This document shows, piece by piece, positions 17,166 to 29,412 of a stretch of DNA of 32,230 nt (position 1 is its first letter; each line of letters begins with the position of its first letter). This DNA comes from Actinomycetales bacterium. GTDB lineage: Bacteria; Actinomycetota; Actinomycetes; Actinomycetales; Quadrisphaeraceae. The stretch is taken from NCBI GenBank assembly GCA_022701985.1, contig JAKONK010000097.1, forward strand, positions 1 through 32,230, given 5' to 3'. The translations under genes were made by a program, and so were the position numbers. Under the pieces are notes generated by a model. It saw only the letters and a program-made list of their open reading frames with translations. It was not told the origin of the DNA and searched no databases.

Positions 17166-17178
17166 ACTGGTGACCAGT
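17166..17178. promoter_or_regulatory. Palindrome next to the BldD box
   Basis: ACTGGT-G-ACCAGT is a perfect 6-bp inverted repeat with a one-base centre, starting two bases after the BldD box. It could be a second operator for BldD or another dimeric regulator. The function is unknown. Confidence 0.4.
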
Positions 17179-17265
17179 GGGCGACAGCTCAGGAACCCGT
17201 CGCGGACGACCCACCCCCCAGGCTCCCAGAGGCGCCTCGCGATCGGACGGGGCACCGCCGTGGAG

Positions 17266-17271
17266 TACGGT
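17266..17271 (+). promoter_or_regulatory. Possible -10 element of the pyr operon
   Basis: TACGGT fits the actinobacterial TANNNT -10 form and would start transcription near 17278, leaving a leader of about 50 nt that contains the whole PyrR-binding hairpin. The -35 (around 17243-17248) is weak. Confidence 0.4.
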
Positions 17272-17286
17272 TCGAGTGTTCCGACG

Positions 17287-17320
17287 TCCTTCAACCTCCG
17301 TCCTGTGAGGCGGGGAAGGA
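17287..17320 (+). promoter_or_regulatory. PyrR-binding RNA hairpin masking the pyrR ribosome binding site
   Basis: The RNA can fold as UCCUU (17287-17291) with AAGGA (17316-17320), a 4-nt bulge on the 5' side, CUCCG (17296-17300) with CGGGG (17311-17315), and the loop UCCUGUGAGG. The loop with its flank matches the PyrR-binding core UCCnGnGAGGY known from Bacillus. The right arm contains the Shine-Dalgarno sequence GGAAGGA of pyrR. Binding of PyrR with UMP would therefore block translation, as described for mycobacteria, and no terminator is needed. Confidence 0.75.
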
Positions 17321-17328
17321 GTCGCCGC

Positions 17329-17964
17329 ATGGCTGGCGCACGCCCGGGTGAGGTCCCTCCGACGACCCCCGCAGCACACCCCCGTTCCGCGACCGTCCTC
17401 GACGCCGCCGAGGTGTCGCGGGCGCTGACCCGCATCGCCCACGAGGTGCTCGAGCGCAACAAGGGCCCCCGCGGCCTGGTGCTGATGGGCGTCCCCCGCC
17501 GCGGCACCCACCTGGCCCGCCGGCTGGCCGAGCGCATCGCGCAGGTGGAGCCCGCGTTCGACGCCGAGGCGTGCACCGGCAGCCTCGACGTGACGATGCA
17601 CCGCGACGACCTGCGCCGGAACCCCACGCGCACCCCCGAGCCGACGCGGCTGCCGGCCACGGGCATCGACGACGCGACCGTCGTCCTCGTCGACGACGTC
17701 CTCTACTCCGGGCGCACCGTCCGCGCCGCGCTCGACGCCCTGTCCGACCTCGGCCGCCCCCGCGCCGTGCGCCTGGCCGTCCTGGTCGACCGCGGCCACC
17801 GCGAGCTGCCGATCCGCGCCGACCACGTCGGCAAGAACCTCCCGACGTCGACGGCGGAGCGCGTCTTCGTGCACCTCGCCGAGACCGACGGCGAGGACGC
17901 CGTGCTGATCGAGGGGCCGACCGGGGAGCCGACCGAGGGGCCGACCGAGGGGGAGGACCGGTGA
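17329..17964 (+). CDS. pyrR: Bifunctional pyr operon regulator / uracil phosphoribosyltransferase PyrR
   Basis: PyrR binds UMP and the leader RNA of pyr genes and also has uracil phosphoribosyltransferase fold and activity. The 211-residue protein has a 20-residue variable N terminus, then [44 protein letters not shown] and [11 protein letters not shown] follow, and the PRPP-binding loop [18 protein letters not shown] lies near 120-137. [16 protein letters not shown] completes the RNA-binding surface typical of PyrR. The ATG at 17329 has a GGAAGGA ribosome binding site that is part of the leader hairpin. The C-terminal tail consists of EGPT-like repeats from three 12-bp units. The stop overlaps the pyrB start (GTGA). 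Confidence 0.95.
   Translation: MAGARPGEVPPTTPAAHPRSATVLDAAEVSRALTRIAHEVLERNKGPRGLVLMGVPRRGTHLARRLAERIAQVEPAFDAEACTGSLDVTMHRDDLRRNPTRTPEPTRLPATGIDDATVVLVDDVLYSGRTVRAALDALSDLGRPRAVRLAVLVDRGHRELPIRADHVGKNLPTSTAERVFVHLAETDGEDAVLIEGPTGEPTEGPTEGEDR
17911..17946 (+). repeat. Three 12-bp tandem units in the pyrR 3' end
   Basis: Units at 17911-17922, 17923-17934 and 17935-17946 encode EGPT, GEPT and EGPT in the C-terminal tail of PyrR, outside the conserved domain. Confidence 0.85.
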
Positions 17965-18929
17965 GGCACCTCCTCTCCACGGCCGACCTCTCCCACGCCG
18001 AGGCCGTGCGCGTGCTCGACGTGGCCGAGCAGATGGCCGCCACCCAGCAGCGGGAGATCAAGAAGCTGCCCACCCTGCGCGGGCGCACCGTGGTGAACCT
18101 CTTCTTCGAGGACTCCACCCGCACCCGCATCAGCTTCGAGACCGCGGCCAAGCGCCTCTCGGCCGACGTGATCACCTTCTCCGCGAAGGGCTCCAGCGTC
18201 TCCAAGGGCGAGAGCCTGAAGGACACCGCGCTCACGCTGCAGGCGATGGGGGCCGACGCCGTCGTCATCCGCCACGGCTCCTCCGGCGCCCCGCTGCGCC
18301 TGGCCCGCTCGGGCTGGACCAGCGGCGCCGTCCTGAACGCCGGCGACGGCACCCACGAGCACCCCACGCAGGCCCTGCTCGACGCGTTCACGCTCCGCCG
18401 CCACCTGGTCGGCGGGGGCGACGCGGCGGACCGGGTGGGCGCCGACCTCGCGGGCAGGCACGTCGTCGTCGTCGGCGACGTGCTGCACAGCCGCGTGGCC
18501 CGCTCCAACGTGCACCTGCTGCACGTCCTGGGGGCGCGCACCACGCTGGTGGCGCCCCCGACGCTGCTGCCCATCGGCGTCGAGACCTGGCCCTGCGAGG
18601 TCTCCTACGACCTCGACGCCGCCCTGGCCGGTGACGTGCAGGGCCCCGTCGACGCCGTGATGGCCCTCCGGGTGCAGCTGGAGCGCATGGACGCCGCCTA
18701 CTTCCCCTCGGCGCGGGAGTACTCGCGCCGCTACGGCATCGACGCGGCCCGGCTCGGCCTGCTGCCGCCCCACGCGTCGCTGCTCCACCCCGGACCCATG
18801 AACCGCGGCCTGGAGATCACCGCCGAGGCCGCCGACGGTGCCCGCAGCCGCATCGTCGAGCAGGTCACCAACGGCGTCGCGGTCCGCATGGCCGCCCTGT
18901 ACCTGCTGCTCGCTGGAGAGGACGCCTGA
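17961..18929 (+). CDS. pyrB: Aspartate carbamoyltransferase catalytic subunit
   Basis: PyrB joins carbamoyl phosphate and aspartate to N-carbamoyl-aspartate, the first committed step of pyrimidine synthesis. The 322-residue protein has the carbamoyl-phosphate motif [13 protein letters not shown] near residue 49, [14 protein letters not shown] with the catalytic loop lysine, and [32 protein letters not shown] and [10 protein letters not shown] follow, and [13 protein letters not shown] lies at the C-terminal end. These cover both domains of the ATCase/OTCase family. No regulatory pyrI is found, as expected for actinobacteria. The GTG start overlaps the pyrR stop, with GGGGGAGGA as ribosome binding site, and the stop shares a base with the pyrC start (TGATG). 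Confidence 0.96.
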   Translation: MRHLLSTADLSHAEAVRVLDVAEQMAATQQREIKKLPTLRGRTVVNLFFEDSTRTRISFETAAKRLSADVITFSAKGSSVSKGESLKDTALTLQAMGADAVVIRHGSSGAPLRLARSGWTSGAVLNAGDGTHEHPTQALLDAFTLRRHLVGGGDAADRVGADLAGRHVVVVGDVLHSRVARSNVHLLHVLGARTTLVAPPTLLPIGVETWPCEVSYDLDAALAGDVQGPVDAVMALRVQLERMDAAYFPSAREYSRRYGIDAARLGLLPPHASLLHPGPMNRGLEITAEAADGARSRIVEQVTNGVAVRMAALYLLLAGEDA

Positions 18930-20275
18930 TGACGACGACGCTCGTGCGCGCGGCCCGGCCCCTGGGAGCCGAGCCCCGCGACCTGCTGCTGCGCGACGGC
19001 CTGGTGGCCGAGGTCGCGCCGCCGCGGACCCTGACCGCCCCCGACGGCGCCCGCACCGTCGAGGCCGAGGGCCTCGTGGCGCTGCCCGGCCTGGTCGACC
19101 TGCACACCCACCTGCGCGAGCCCGGCCGCGAGGACGCCGAGACCGTCGAGACCGGCACCCGGGCCGCGGCGCTGGGCGGCTTCACCGCCGTGCACGCGAT
19201 GGCCAACACCGCCCCCGTCGCCGACACCGCCGGCGTGGTCGAGCAGGTGTGGCGCCTGGGCCGCGAGGCCGGCTGGTGCGACGTGCGCCCGGTCGGCGCC
19301 GTCACCGTCGGCCTGGAGGGCCAGCGCCTGGCCGAGCTCGGCGCGATGGCCGACTCCGCCGCCGGCGTCCGCGTCTTCTCCGACGACGGGAAGTGCGTGT
19401 TCGACGCCGTGCTGATGCGCCGCGCGCTCGAGTACGTGAAGGCCTTCGACGGCGTCGTGGCCCAGCACGCCCAGGAGCCCCGCCTCACCGAGGGCGCGCA
19501 GATGAACGAGGGCGCCGTCTCCGGCGTGCTCGGGCTGCGCGGCTGGCCGGCCGTGGCCGAGGAGGCCGTCATCGCCCGCGACGTTCTGCTCGCGGGCCAC
19601 GTCGGCTCCCGCCTGCACGTCTGCCACTTGTCCACCGCCGGCAGCGTCGAGATCGTGCGCTGGGCCAAGGCCCGCGGCGTCGACGTCACCGCCGAGGTGA
19701 CCCCGCACCACCTCCTGCTCACCGACGAGCTGGTCCGCGGCTACGACCCCGTCTACAAGGTGAACCCGCCGCTGCGCACCGACGACGACGTCCGCGCCCT
19801 GCGCGCCGGGGTCGCCGACGGCACGATCGACGTCGTCGCCACCGACCACGCCCCCCACCCGGTGGAGGACAAGGACTGCGAGTGGTCCGCCGCCGCCATG
19901 GGCATGACCGGGCTGGAGACGGCGCTGTCCGTCGTCGTGCAGGCGCTGGTGGAGCCCGGGCACCTCGACTGGGCCGGTGTGGCCCGCGTGATGTCGCAGA
20001 CCCCGGCCCGGATCGGGCGGGTCGCCTCCCAGGGCGGCGCCCTGCAGGTGGGCGAGGCCGCCAACCTCGTGCTGGTCGACCCGGCCGCCCGCTGGACGGT
20101 GGACCCGGCCGCGATGGCGACCAAGGGCCGCAACAGCCCCTTCGCCGGCCGGGAGCTGCCCGCGCGGGTCGTCGCCACGTTCTGGGAGGGCCACCCCACC
20201 GTGCTCGACGGCGCGCTCCACTCACCGAACACGGGCCCGCGCCCGGCGGAGGCGGGGTCGACGTGGACCAGGTGA
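18929..20275 (+). CDS. pyrC: Dihydroorotase
   Basis: Dihydroorotase is a zinc amidohydrolase that cyclises N-carbamoyl-aspartate to dihydroorotate. The 448-residue length and motif set fit class I enzymes. The metal site starts with GLVDLHTHLREPG near residue 57. HVCHLSTAGSVEIVRWAK and VTPHHLLLTDE give further histidines, and VVATDHAPHPVEDK carries the catalytic aspartate near residue 310. MANTAPVADTA is the usual substrate strand. The ATG start shares one base with the pyrB stop. The last codons overlap the start of the next small gene. Confidence 0.95.
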   Translation: MTTTLVRAARPLGAEPRDLLLRDGLVAEVAPPRTLTAPDGARTVEAEGLVALPGLVDLHTHLREPGREDAETVETGTRAAALGGFTAVHAMANTAPVADTAGVVEQVWRLGREAGWCDVRPVGAVTVGLEGQRLAELGAMADSAAGVRVFSDDGKCVFDAVLMRRALEYVKAFDGVVAQHAQEPRLTEGAQMNEGAVSGVLGLRGWPAVAEEAVIARDVLLAGHVGSRLHVCHLSTAGSVEIVRWAKARGVDVTAEVTPHHLLLTDELVRGYDPVYKVNPPLRTDDDVRALRAGVADGTIDVVATDHAPHPVEDKDCEWSAAAMGMTGLETALSVVVQALVEPGHLDWAGVARVMSQTPARIGRVASQGGALQVGEAANLVLVDPAARWTVDPAAMATKGRNSPFAGRELPARVVATFWEGHPTVLDGALHSPNTGPRPAEAGSTWTR

Positions 20276-20856
20276 TCGCGGGCCTGGCGCTGCTGGCCCT
20301 GGTGCCGCTCGTCTGGCTGCTGATGCTGCGCGGCTGGCGCCGTCGCGGTGCCCAGCAGGGTGCGGCGCTGTCCGCCCCCGCCGGCGTCGACGACGCCGCC
20401 TGGACGGGGGAGAGCTCCCCGGAGGCCGCCGCGCGCACCGTGACCGGCACCTACGTCTCGACGGTGCTCGCCGGGCGCCCGCTGGAGCGCGTCACCGCGC
20501 ACGGCCTGGGCTCGCGCAGCCTCGTCGAGGTGGCCGCGGAGCCCCCCGGGGGCCCGTCGCGGCTCGTCCTGCGGCGCCCCGGTGCCGCCTCGTTCTCGAT
20601 CCCCGCCGCTGACCTGCAGGGCGCGCACCGCGCCCGCGGGCAGGCGGGCAAGGTGATGTTCGGCAAGGAGGACCTCGTGGTGATCTCGTGGCGGCTAGAC
20701 GGGCCGCAGGGCCCCGTCGCGCTGGAGACGGCGGTGCGCACCAAGCCCCAGCAGGACGCGCCCGTCCTGGTGGCGCTGGTCGAGGGCCTCGTGCCCCGGC
20801 CCTCCGACGGTCCACCGGCCGGCCCGGCAGGTACCGACGCGGAGGAGGCGGCATGA
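20263..20856 (+). CDS. Small membrane-anchored protein between pyrC and carA (PH-like)
   Basis: The function is unknown. The 197-residue protein has an N-terminal membrane helix (about 3-23, with [14 protein letters not shown]), a basic stop-transfer patch GWRRRG, then a folded beta-rich domain of about 120 residues with [25 protein letters not shown] and [18 protein letters not shown], and a Pro/Gly tail. A gene of this kind lies at the same place in the pyr operons of other actinobacteria (in Mycobacterium, between pyrC and carA, Rv1382 as I recall), and such proteins are often labelled PH-like. GTG at 20263 is used because GGAGG lies 10 bases upstream; a GTG at 20272, in a GTGA overlap with pyrC, is an alternative. 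The conserved position suggests a link to pyrimidine or carbamoyl phosphate metabolism at the membrane. Confidence 0.75.
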   Translation: MDQVIAGLALLALVPLVWLLMLRGWRRRGAQQGAALSAPAGVDDAAWTGESSPEAAARTVTGTYVSTVLAGRPLERVTAHGLGSRSLVEVAAEPPGGPSRLVLRRPGAASFSIPAADLQGAHRARGQAGKVMFGKEDLVVISWRLDGPQGPVALETAVRTKPQQDAPVLVALVEGLVPRPSDGPPAGPAGTDAEEAA

Positions 20857-22102
20857 GCACCACGACGACCAGCACGACCGGCACGAGCAGCACGGCGGCG
20901 GGACCGGCGCTGCTGGTCCTCGAGGACGGGCGCACCTTCGCCGGCCGCGCCTACGGCGCCGTCGGCGAGACGGTCGGCGAGGCGGTCTTCTGCACCGCCA
21001 TGACCGGCTACCAGGAGACGATCACCGACCCGAGCTACCACCGCCAGGTGGTGGTCATGACGGCCCCGCACATCGGGAACACCGGCTGGAACGACGAGGA
21101 CGACGAGTCCTCGCAGATCTGGGTGGCCGGCTACGTCGTCCGCGACCCCGCCCGCCGGGCCTCCTCGTGGCGCTCGCGCCGGGAGCTGGTCGAGGAGCTG
21201 TCCGCGCAGGGCGTCGTCGGGATCTCCGGGGTCGACACCCGGGCGCTGACCCGCCACCTGCGCGAGCGCGGCGCGATGCGCGTCGGGGTGTTCTCCGGCC
21301 CGGCGCTCGAGGGCGCCAGCACCGAGGTGCTGCTCGAGCGCGTCCGCGGCGGGGCGCCCATGGCCGGCGCCGACCTGGCCGGCCAGGTGTCCACGCAGGA
21401 CGCGTACGTGGTGCCCGCGGTGGGCGCCAAGCGCTTCACCGTCGCGGCCGTCGACCTCGGCATCAAGGCCAACACCCCCCGCGAGCTGGCCCGCCGCGGC
21501 GCGGAGGTCCACGTGCTCCCCGCGATGGCCACCCTCGAGGACGTGCTCGCCGTCAGCCCCGACGGCGTCTTCTTCTCCAACGGCCCGGGCGACCCGAGCG
21601 CCGCCACCCACGAGGTGGCGCTGATCCAGCAGGTGCTGGAGCGGAAGATCCCGTTCTTCGGCATCTGCTACGGCAACCAGCTGCTGGGCCGCGCGCTCGG
21701 CCTGGGCACCTACAAGCTGCGCTACGGGCACCGCGGCGTGAACCAGCCGGTGCTCGACAGGTCCACCGGGCGCGTCGAGGTCACGGCCCACAACCACGGC
21801 TTCGCCGTCGACGCCCCGCTGGAGGGCTCGGTCGCCAGCCCCTTCGGCGAGGTCGAGGTCAGCCACGTCGGCCTCAACGACGGCGTGGTCGAGGGCCTGC
21901 GCGTCAGCGGCTCCCCGGCGTTCTCGGTGCAGTACCACCCCGAGGCGGCCGCCGGCCCGCACGACGCCAACTACCTGTTCGACAGGTTCGCCGCGCTGGT
22001 CGCCGACCCGGGCGCGCCCCTGCCGCCGCTGGTGAACGCCCCCAAGCCGACCAGCAGCACCACCGGACCGACCTCCAGCTCCGACCAGAAGGGCGACCGC
22101 TG

Positions 22103-22103
<1 letters not shown>
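20853..22103 (+). CDS. carA: Carbamoyl-phosphate synthase small subunit
   Basis: CarA is the glutamine amidotransferase subunit that feeds ammonia to CarB. The 416-residue protein has a Thr/Ser-rich variable start and the N-terminal CPSase domain with [21 protein letters not shown] and [20 protein letters not shown]. The class I glutaminase domain follows with [10 protein letters not shown], the nucleophile in [25 protein letters not shown], and the His-Glu pair in [13 protein letters not shown]. The common version of the nucleophile motif is GICLGHQ; the Tyr and Asn seen here should not affect the cysteine. The ATG start overlaps the stop of the previous gene. The long Ser/Thr-rich tail (about 25 residues) is unusual but not disruptive. 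The stop overlaps the carB start (TGATG). Confidence 0.96.
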
Positions 22104-25458
<3,355 letters not shown>

Positions 25459-25459
<1 letters not shown>

Positions 25460-26430
25460 TGGGGGGCGCGCCGGAGGTCCCCCAGGGCGTGCAGGAGCTG
25501 GCCGAGGTCGTCTCCGCGCGGCCGGTGGGCGCGTACACCCACCTGGTGCTGCGCGCCCCCGAGGCGGCCCGCCGGGCGCGTCCCGGCCAGTTCGTGGCCT
25601 GCGGGACCGGCGACTCCGGCATGCTCCTGCGCCGCTCGCTGTCGCTGCACGCCGCCGACCCGGAGGCGGGCACCCTCGAGGTGGTCGTCGCCGCGGCGGG
25701 CCCCGGCACGCGCCTGCTCGCCGCGAAGCGACCCGGCGACGTCGTCCCCACGACGGCGCCGCTGGGCCGGCCGTTCCCGCTGCCGGCCGACGTCGGCCGT
25801 CCGGGGGCACCCGCCGTCGTCATCGGCGGCGGGTACGGGGCCGCGCCGCTGCCCTGGCTGGCCAGGGAGCTGGCGGCCACCGGCAGCCGCGTCGTCGGGA
25901 TCGTCGGCGCCGCCAGCGCCGACCGGCTGCTGGGCACCAGCGCCGTCGACGAGGCCACCGCGCTCGACGGGCCCGACGGCCCCGCCGATGCGCTGGTGGT
26001 GACCACCGACGACGGCTCCCTGGGGGCCCCCGGCCGCGTCACCGACGCGCTGCCCGAGGTGCTGCTCGAGCTCTCGGAGCTGTCGGACCGGGGCGACCCG
26101 TGGGTCTACGCCTGCGGCCCGATGCCGATGCTCCGCTCCGTGCAGACCACCACCCGCGGGGTGCTGGGGGAGCGCGCGCGGACCTGGCTCGCCGTGGAGG
26201 AGTCCATGGCCTGCGGCGTCGGCGTCTGCATGACGTGCGTGCTGCCCGTCGTCTCTCCCGACGACGGGGCGACCCGGATGCTGCGGGCCTGCACCGCGGG
26301 CCCGGTCTTCGACGGCGACGCCCTGCGATGGGACGCCATCGGTGCCGCCGAGCACCTGCGGGGCGGGGCGCTGGTCCCCGACGACGCCGTGGGCGCCCCG
26401 GTCGCCGGCGGCCCGGCGGGAGGCCACTGA
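25459..26430 (+). CDS. pyrK: Dihydroorotate dehydrogenase electron transfer subunit
   Basis: PyrK passes electrons from the FMN of a class 1B dihydroorotate dehydrogenase through FAD and a [2Fe-2S] cluster to NAD. The 323-residue protein has an FAD-binding barrel with LRAPEAARRARPGQFVAC and RRSLSLHAADP, then a nucleotide domain with VVIGGGYGAAPLPWLA and VYACGPMPMLRSV. The cluster cysteines lie in MACGVGVCMTC with a fourth in LRACTAGPVF, between about residues 250 and 280. It is longer than many PyrK proteins, mainly in the NAD domain and at the C terminus. Its GTG start overlaps the carB stop (TAGTG). The neighbour pyrD encodes the matching catalytic subunit. Confidence 0.93.
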
Positions 26431-26432
26431 CC

Positions 26433-27437
26433 ATGAGCACGCCCACCGCCACCACCTCGACCGCGGCGGCCGACGTCGACCTCTCGACGTCGATCGGCTC
26501 GCTGCGGCTGCCCGCCCCCACGATGACGGCCTCGGGCTGCGCCGCCGCCGGGGCCGAGCTGGCGCCGTACCTCGACCTGTCGGAGCTGGGCGCCGTCGTC
26601 ACCAAGTCGGTGATGCGCCGGGCCCGCTCCGGGCGCGCGACGCCCCGCATGGCCGAGACCCCCTCCGGGATGCTCAACTCCATCGGCCTGCAGGGCCCGG
26701 GCGTGGAGTCCTTCGCTGCGAACGACCTGCCGGTGCTCGCCGCGGCCGGGGCGCGCGTCGTCGCGTCGATCGCCGGTGGAGACCCGGAGGAGTTCGGCGA
26801 GCTCGCCGCCCGCCTGGCCCGGGAGAGCGCCGTCGGGGCCCTCGAGGTCAACATCTCCTGCCCGAACGTCGCCAACCGCGGGCTCGTCTTCGCCTGCGAC
26901 GCGGGCGCCTCCCGCGCCGTCCTGGAGGCCGTCAGCGAGGCCGTGCGCGCCTCCGGGCGCCCGGACCTGCCGGTGCTCGCCAAGCTGAGCCCCGACGTCA
27001 CCGACCTGGTGGCCGTGGCCCGCGCCTGCACCGACGGCGGCGCCACGGGGCTGACGGCCATCAACACCACCCTGGGCATGGTCGTCGACCCGGTGACCCT
27101 GCGCCCGCAGCTGGCCGGGGTCACCGGGGGCACCTCCGGCCCGGCGATCCGCCCGATCGCCGTGCGCTGCGTGTGGCAGCTCACGGCCGCCAAGCGGGCC
27201 GGCGTGCTGCCCGACGTGCCCGTGGTGGGCGCGGGCGGTGTGGCCTCCGGTGCCGACGCGCTCCAGCTCATCGCCGTCGGCGCGTGCGCCGTGCAGGTCG
27301 GGACGGCGACGTTCGCCGACCCGTCCGCGCCGGCGCGCGTGGCCCGCGAGCTGGGGGCCGAGCTGGCCCGCCGGGGCGCGACCCGCCTGGCCGACGTCGT
27401 CGGCATCGCCCACGAGCCCGGGAGGGGCCTCCGATGA
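26433..27437 (+). CDS. pyrD: Dihydroorotate dehydrogenase catalytic subunit, class 1B
   Basis: PyrD oxidises dihydroorotate to orotate with FMN. The 334-residue protein has ASGCAAAGAELAPYLDLSELGAVVTKSV near the start, MLNSIGLQGPGVE, and LEVNISCPNVANRG with the cysteine that marks class 1 enzymes (class 2 uses serine). It continues with VLAKLSPDVTDLVAVARA, LTAINTTLGMVVD and VVGAGGVASGADALQLIAVGACAVQVGTA as the FMN phosphate site. Class 1B and not class 2 is also shown by pyrK just upstream and by the lack of an N-terminal membrane anchor. The ATG lies two bases after the pyrK stop. The stop overlaps the pyrF start (ATGA). Confidence 0.95.
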   Translation: MSTPTATTSTAAADVDLSTSIGSLRLPAPTMTASGCAAAGAELAPYLDLSELGAVVTKSVMRRARSGRATPRMAETPSGMLNSIGLQGPGVESFAANDLPVLAAAGARVVASIAGGDPEEFGELAARLARESAVGALEVNISCPNVANRGLVFACDAGASRAVLEAVSEAVRASGRPDLPVLAKLSPDVTDLVAVARACTDGGATGLTAINTTLGMVVDPVTLRPQLAGVTGGTSGPAIRPIAVRCVWQLTAAKRAGVLPDVPVVGAGGVASGADALQLIAVGACAVQVGTATFADPSAPARVARELGAELARRGATRLADVVGIAHEPGRGLR

Positions 27438-28333
27438 GCCAGCAGCCCACCGACCGGCGCGAGCCCTTCGGCACCCGCCTCGCAGCCGCCATGGCGGCCC
27501 ACGGGCCCCTGTGCGTCGGCATCGACCCCTCCCCGGCCCTCCTGGCCGCCTGGGGGCTGTCCGACGACGTCAGCGGCCTGGAGCGCTTCTCGCGGACGGT
27601 CGTCGAGGCCGTCACCGGGGCGTGCGCCGCGGTCAAGCCGCAGGCGGCGTTCTTCGAGCGCCACGGCTCGCGCGGCGTCGCCGTCCTGGAGCAGGTGGTG
27701 GCCGACGCGCGCGCCGCGGGCCTGCTGTGCGTGGTCGACGCCAAGCGCGGCGACATCGGCTCCACCATGGCCGCCTACGCCGACGCCTTCGCGGGGGAGG
27801 GCTCGCCGCTGGCCGGCGACGCCGTCACGGCCTCGCCCTACCTCGGGTTCGGGTCGCTCGACCCGCTGCTGGAGGTGGCCGAGCGCACCGGCAGGGGTGT
27901 CTTCGTGCTGGCGCTCACGTCCAACCCGGAGGGGGCGTCGGTGCAGCACGCCCGCGACGCCGAGGGGCTCGCCACCGCCGCCGCCGTGGCCCGCGCCGCA
28001 GCTCAGCGCAACGCCACCGCCCGGGAGTCCGGTGCTCCGCTCGGCTCGGTCGGGCTCGTCGTGGGGGCGACGACGGGCTCGGCGGCGCAGCGGCTCGGCC
28101 TCGACCTGGCCGCCGTGCACGGCCCCCTGCTGGCCCCGGGGATCGGCGCCCAGGGCGCGGGGCCCGCCGACCTGGAGCGCGTCTTCGGGGCGGCCCGCGG
28201 CGCCGTGCTCGCCTCCTCCAGCCGCGAGGTGCTCGGTGCGGGACCCGCCGTACCGGCCCTGCGGGAGGCAGCCGTACGCTCTGCCGACGCCTGCCGCCAC
28301 GCGCTGGTGGGCGCCGCCGGTCACGCGGGGTGA
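27434..28333 (+). CDS. pyrF: Orotidine-5'-phosphate decarboxylase (type 2)
   Basis: PyrF converts OMP to UMP, the end of the pathway. The 299-residue length and the motif VVDAKRGDIGSTMAAYADAF near residue 99 are those of the longer type 2 family found in mycobacteria and myxobacteria. CVGIDPSPALLAAWGL stands at the start, VKPQAAFFERHG follows, and PLLAPGIGAQGAGPADLERVF closes the phosphate site. The ATG overlaps the pyrD stop. It is the last pyr gene here; pyrE, needed to make OMP from orotate, is not in the window. An 85-bp spacer with a good promoter for mihF follows. Confidence 0.95.
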   Translation: MSQQPTDRREPFGTRLAAAMAAHGPLCVGIDPSPALLAAWGLSDDVSGLERFSRTVVEAVTGACAAVKPQAAFFERHGSRGVAVLEQVVADARAAGLLCVVDAKRGDIGSTMAAYADAFAGEGSPLAGDAVTASPYLGFGSLDPLLEVAERTGRGVFVLALTSNPEGASVQHARDAEGLATAAAVARAAAQRNATARESGAPLGSVGLVVGATTGSAAQRLGLDLAAVHGPLLAPGIGAQGAGPADLERVFGAARGAVLASSSREVLGAGPAVPALREAAVRSADACRHALVGAAGHAG

Positions 28334-28345
28334 CACACCCCGGCG

Positions 28346-28374
28346 TTGCTCCGACCAGGCGACCTGGCTAGGTT
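28346..28374 (+). promoter_or_regulatory. Vegetative-type promoter of mihF
   Basis: TTGCTC (28346-28351), a 17-nt spacer and TAGGTT (28369-28374) form a standard actinobacterial housekeeping promoter. Transcription would begin near 28381, leaving a leader of about 38 nt. Confidence 0.6.
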
Positions 28375-28418
28375 CGCCACCAGTCCACTTTCCCCACGAC
28401 GCCCAGAGGTGACTGTCC

Positions 28419-28733
28419 GTGCCGCTCCCGATCCTGACTCCCGAGCAGCGAGCCGCGGCCCTGGAGAAGGCCGCCCAGGCACGCCGTGAGCGCGCCGAGG
28501 TGAAGAACCGCCTGAAGAACTCCCAGGGCGACCTGGGTGACGTCATCCGCGAGGGCCAGGAGAACGACGTCGTCGGCAAGATGAAGGTCTCCGCCCTCCT
28601 CGAGGCCCTCCCCGGCGTCGGCAAGGTGCGCGCCCAGAAGGTCATGGAGGAGATCGGCATCTCCGAGACCCGCCGCGTCCGCGGCCTCGGCGCCAACCAG
28701 ATCAGCGCCCTCATCGAGCGCTTCGGCCGCTGA
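28419..28733 (+). CDS. mihF: Actinobacterial integration host factor mIHF
   Basis: mIHF is a small basic DNA-binding protein found across actinobacteria that bends DNA and organises the nucleoid. The 104-residue protein has a charged N-terminal helix ([28 protein letters not shown]) and the helix-two-turn-helix-like part [28 protein letters not shown] with [19 protein letters not shown] at the end. The length and sequence are highly typical. It starts with GTG behind CAGAGGTGA and has its own promoter. gmk follows closely, as in other actinobacteria. Confidence 0.96.
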   Translation: MPLPILTPEQRAAALEKAAQARRERAEVKNRLKNSQGDLGDVIREGQENDVVGKMKVSALLEALPGVGKVRAQKVMEEIGISETRRVRGLGANQISALIERFGR

Positions 28734-28749
28734 CAGCCCTGAGCACGCC

Positions 28750-29370
28750 CTGAGCACCGAGAACGCCACCGGCCCGGCCGGGACGACGCCCCAGCGGCTG
28801 GTCGTCCTGGCCGGGCCGACGGCTGTCGGCAAGGGGACGGTCGCCTCCGACGTGCGGCGGCGCTACCCCCAGGTGTGGCTGTCCGTCTCGGCCACCACCC
28901 GGGCCCCGCGGCCCGGTGAGGTCGACGGCGTGCACTACCTCTTCACCTCCGAGGCCGACTTCGACGCCCTCGTCGAGCAGGGGCAGATGCTGGAGTGGGC
29001 CGTCGTCCACGGCCGGCACCGCTACGGCACGCCGCGGCGCCCCGTCGAGGAGGCGCTGGCCGCCGGCACCCCGGTGCTGCTGGAGATCGACCTGCAGGGC
29101 GCCCGCCAGGTGAAGGCGGCGATGCCGTCGGCGCACTTCGTGTTCCTGGCCCCTCCCAGCTGGGAGGAGCTGACGCGCCGGCTGGTCGGCCGCGGCACCG
29201 AGGGGGCCGAGGAGCGGGAGCGCAGGCTGGCCACGGCCCGCGTCGAGCTCGCCGCCGAGCCCGAGTTCGACACCACGATCGTCAACCACGACGTCGCCGA
29301 GGCCGCGGACGAACTCGTATCATGCATGGGTCTGGGCCCGCTGAGCGCTCGCTCGCAGCACTCGCGCTGA
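28750..29370 (+). CDS. gmk: Guanylate kinase, probably with a CTG start
   Basis: Guanylate kinase phosphorylates GMP to GDP. The protein contains the P-loop GPTAVGKGT, then [37 protein letters not shown] and [15 protein letters not shown], all signatures of the family, so it is intact. From the preceding in-frame stop (28582-28584) to the GTG at 28852 the frame has no ATG, GTG or TTG; that GTG lies after the P-loop and cannot be the functional start. CTG at 28750 fits best: it opens with CTGAGCACC, the usual GTGAGC-type beginning of this genome with one base changed. It lies 16 nt after the mihF stop and gives 206 residues. No clear ribosome binding site is seen, so coupling to mihF translation is likely. 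Confidence 0.9.
   Translation: MSTENATGPAGTTPQRLVVLAGPTAVGKGTVASDVRRRYPQVWLSVSATTRAPRPGEVDGVHYLFTSEADFDALVEQGQMLEWAVVHGRHRYGTPRRPVEEALAAGTPVLLEIDLQGARQVKAAMPSAHFVFLAPPSWEELTRRLVGRGTEGAEERERRLATARVELAAEPEFDTTIVNHDVAEAADELVSCMGLGPLSARSQHSR
29318..29323 (+). promoter_or_regulatory. Possible -10 element for rpoZ within the gmk end
   Basis: TATCAT at 29318-29323 is an unusually AT-rich and good -10 hexamer in the last codons of gmk, about 90 bp before rpoZ. No convincing -35 was found at 16-18 bp. Confidence 0.35.
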
Positions 29371-29412
29371 GCTCGCAGGCCCACCCCCGACCCCCCGAGC
29401 TGGAGGACGACC

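Noticed and set aside
16497-17351. Plus-strand open frame across bldD
   Set aside because: It is antisense to bldD, crosses the terminator hairpin and BldD box, and has no motif.
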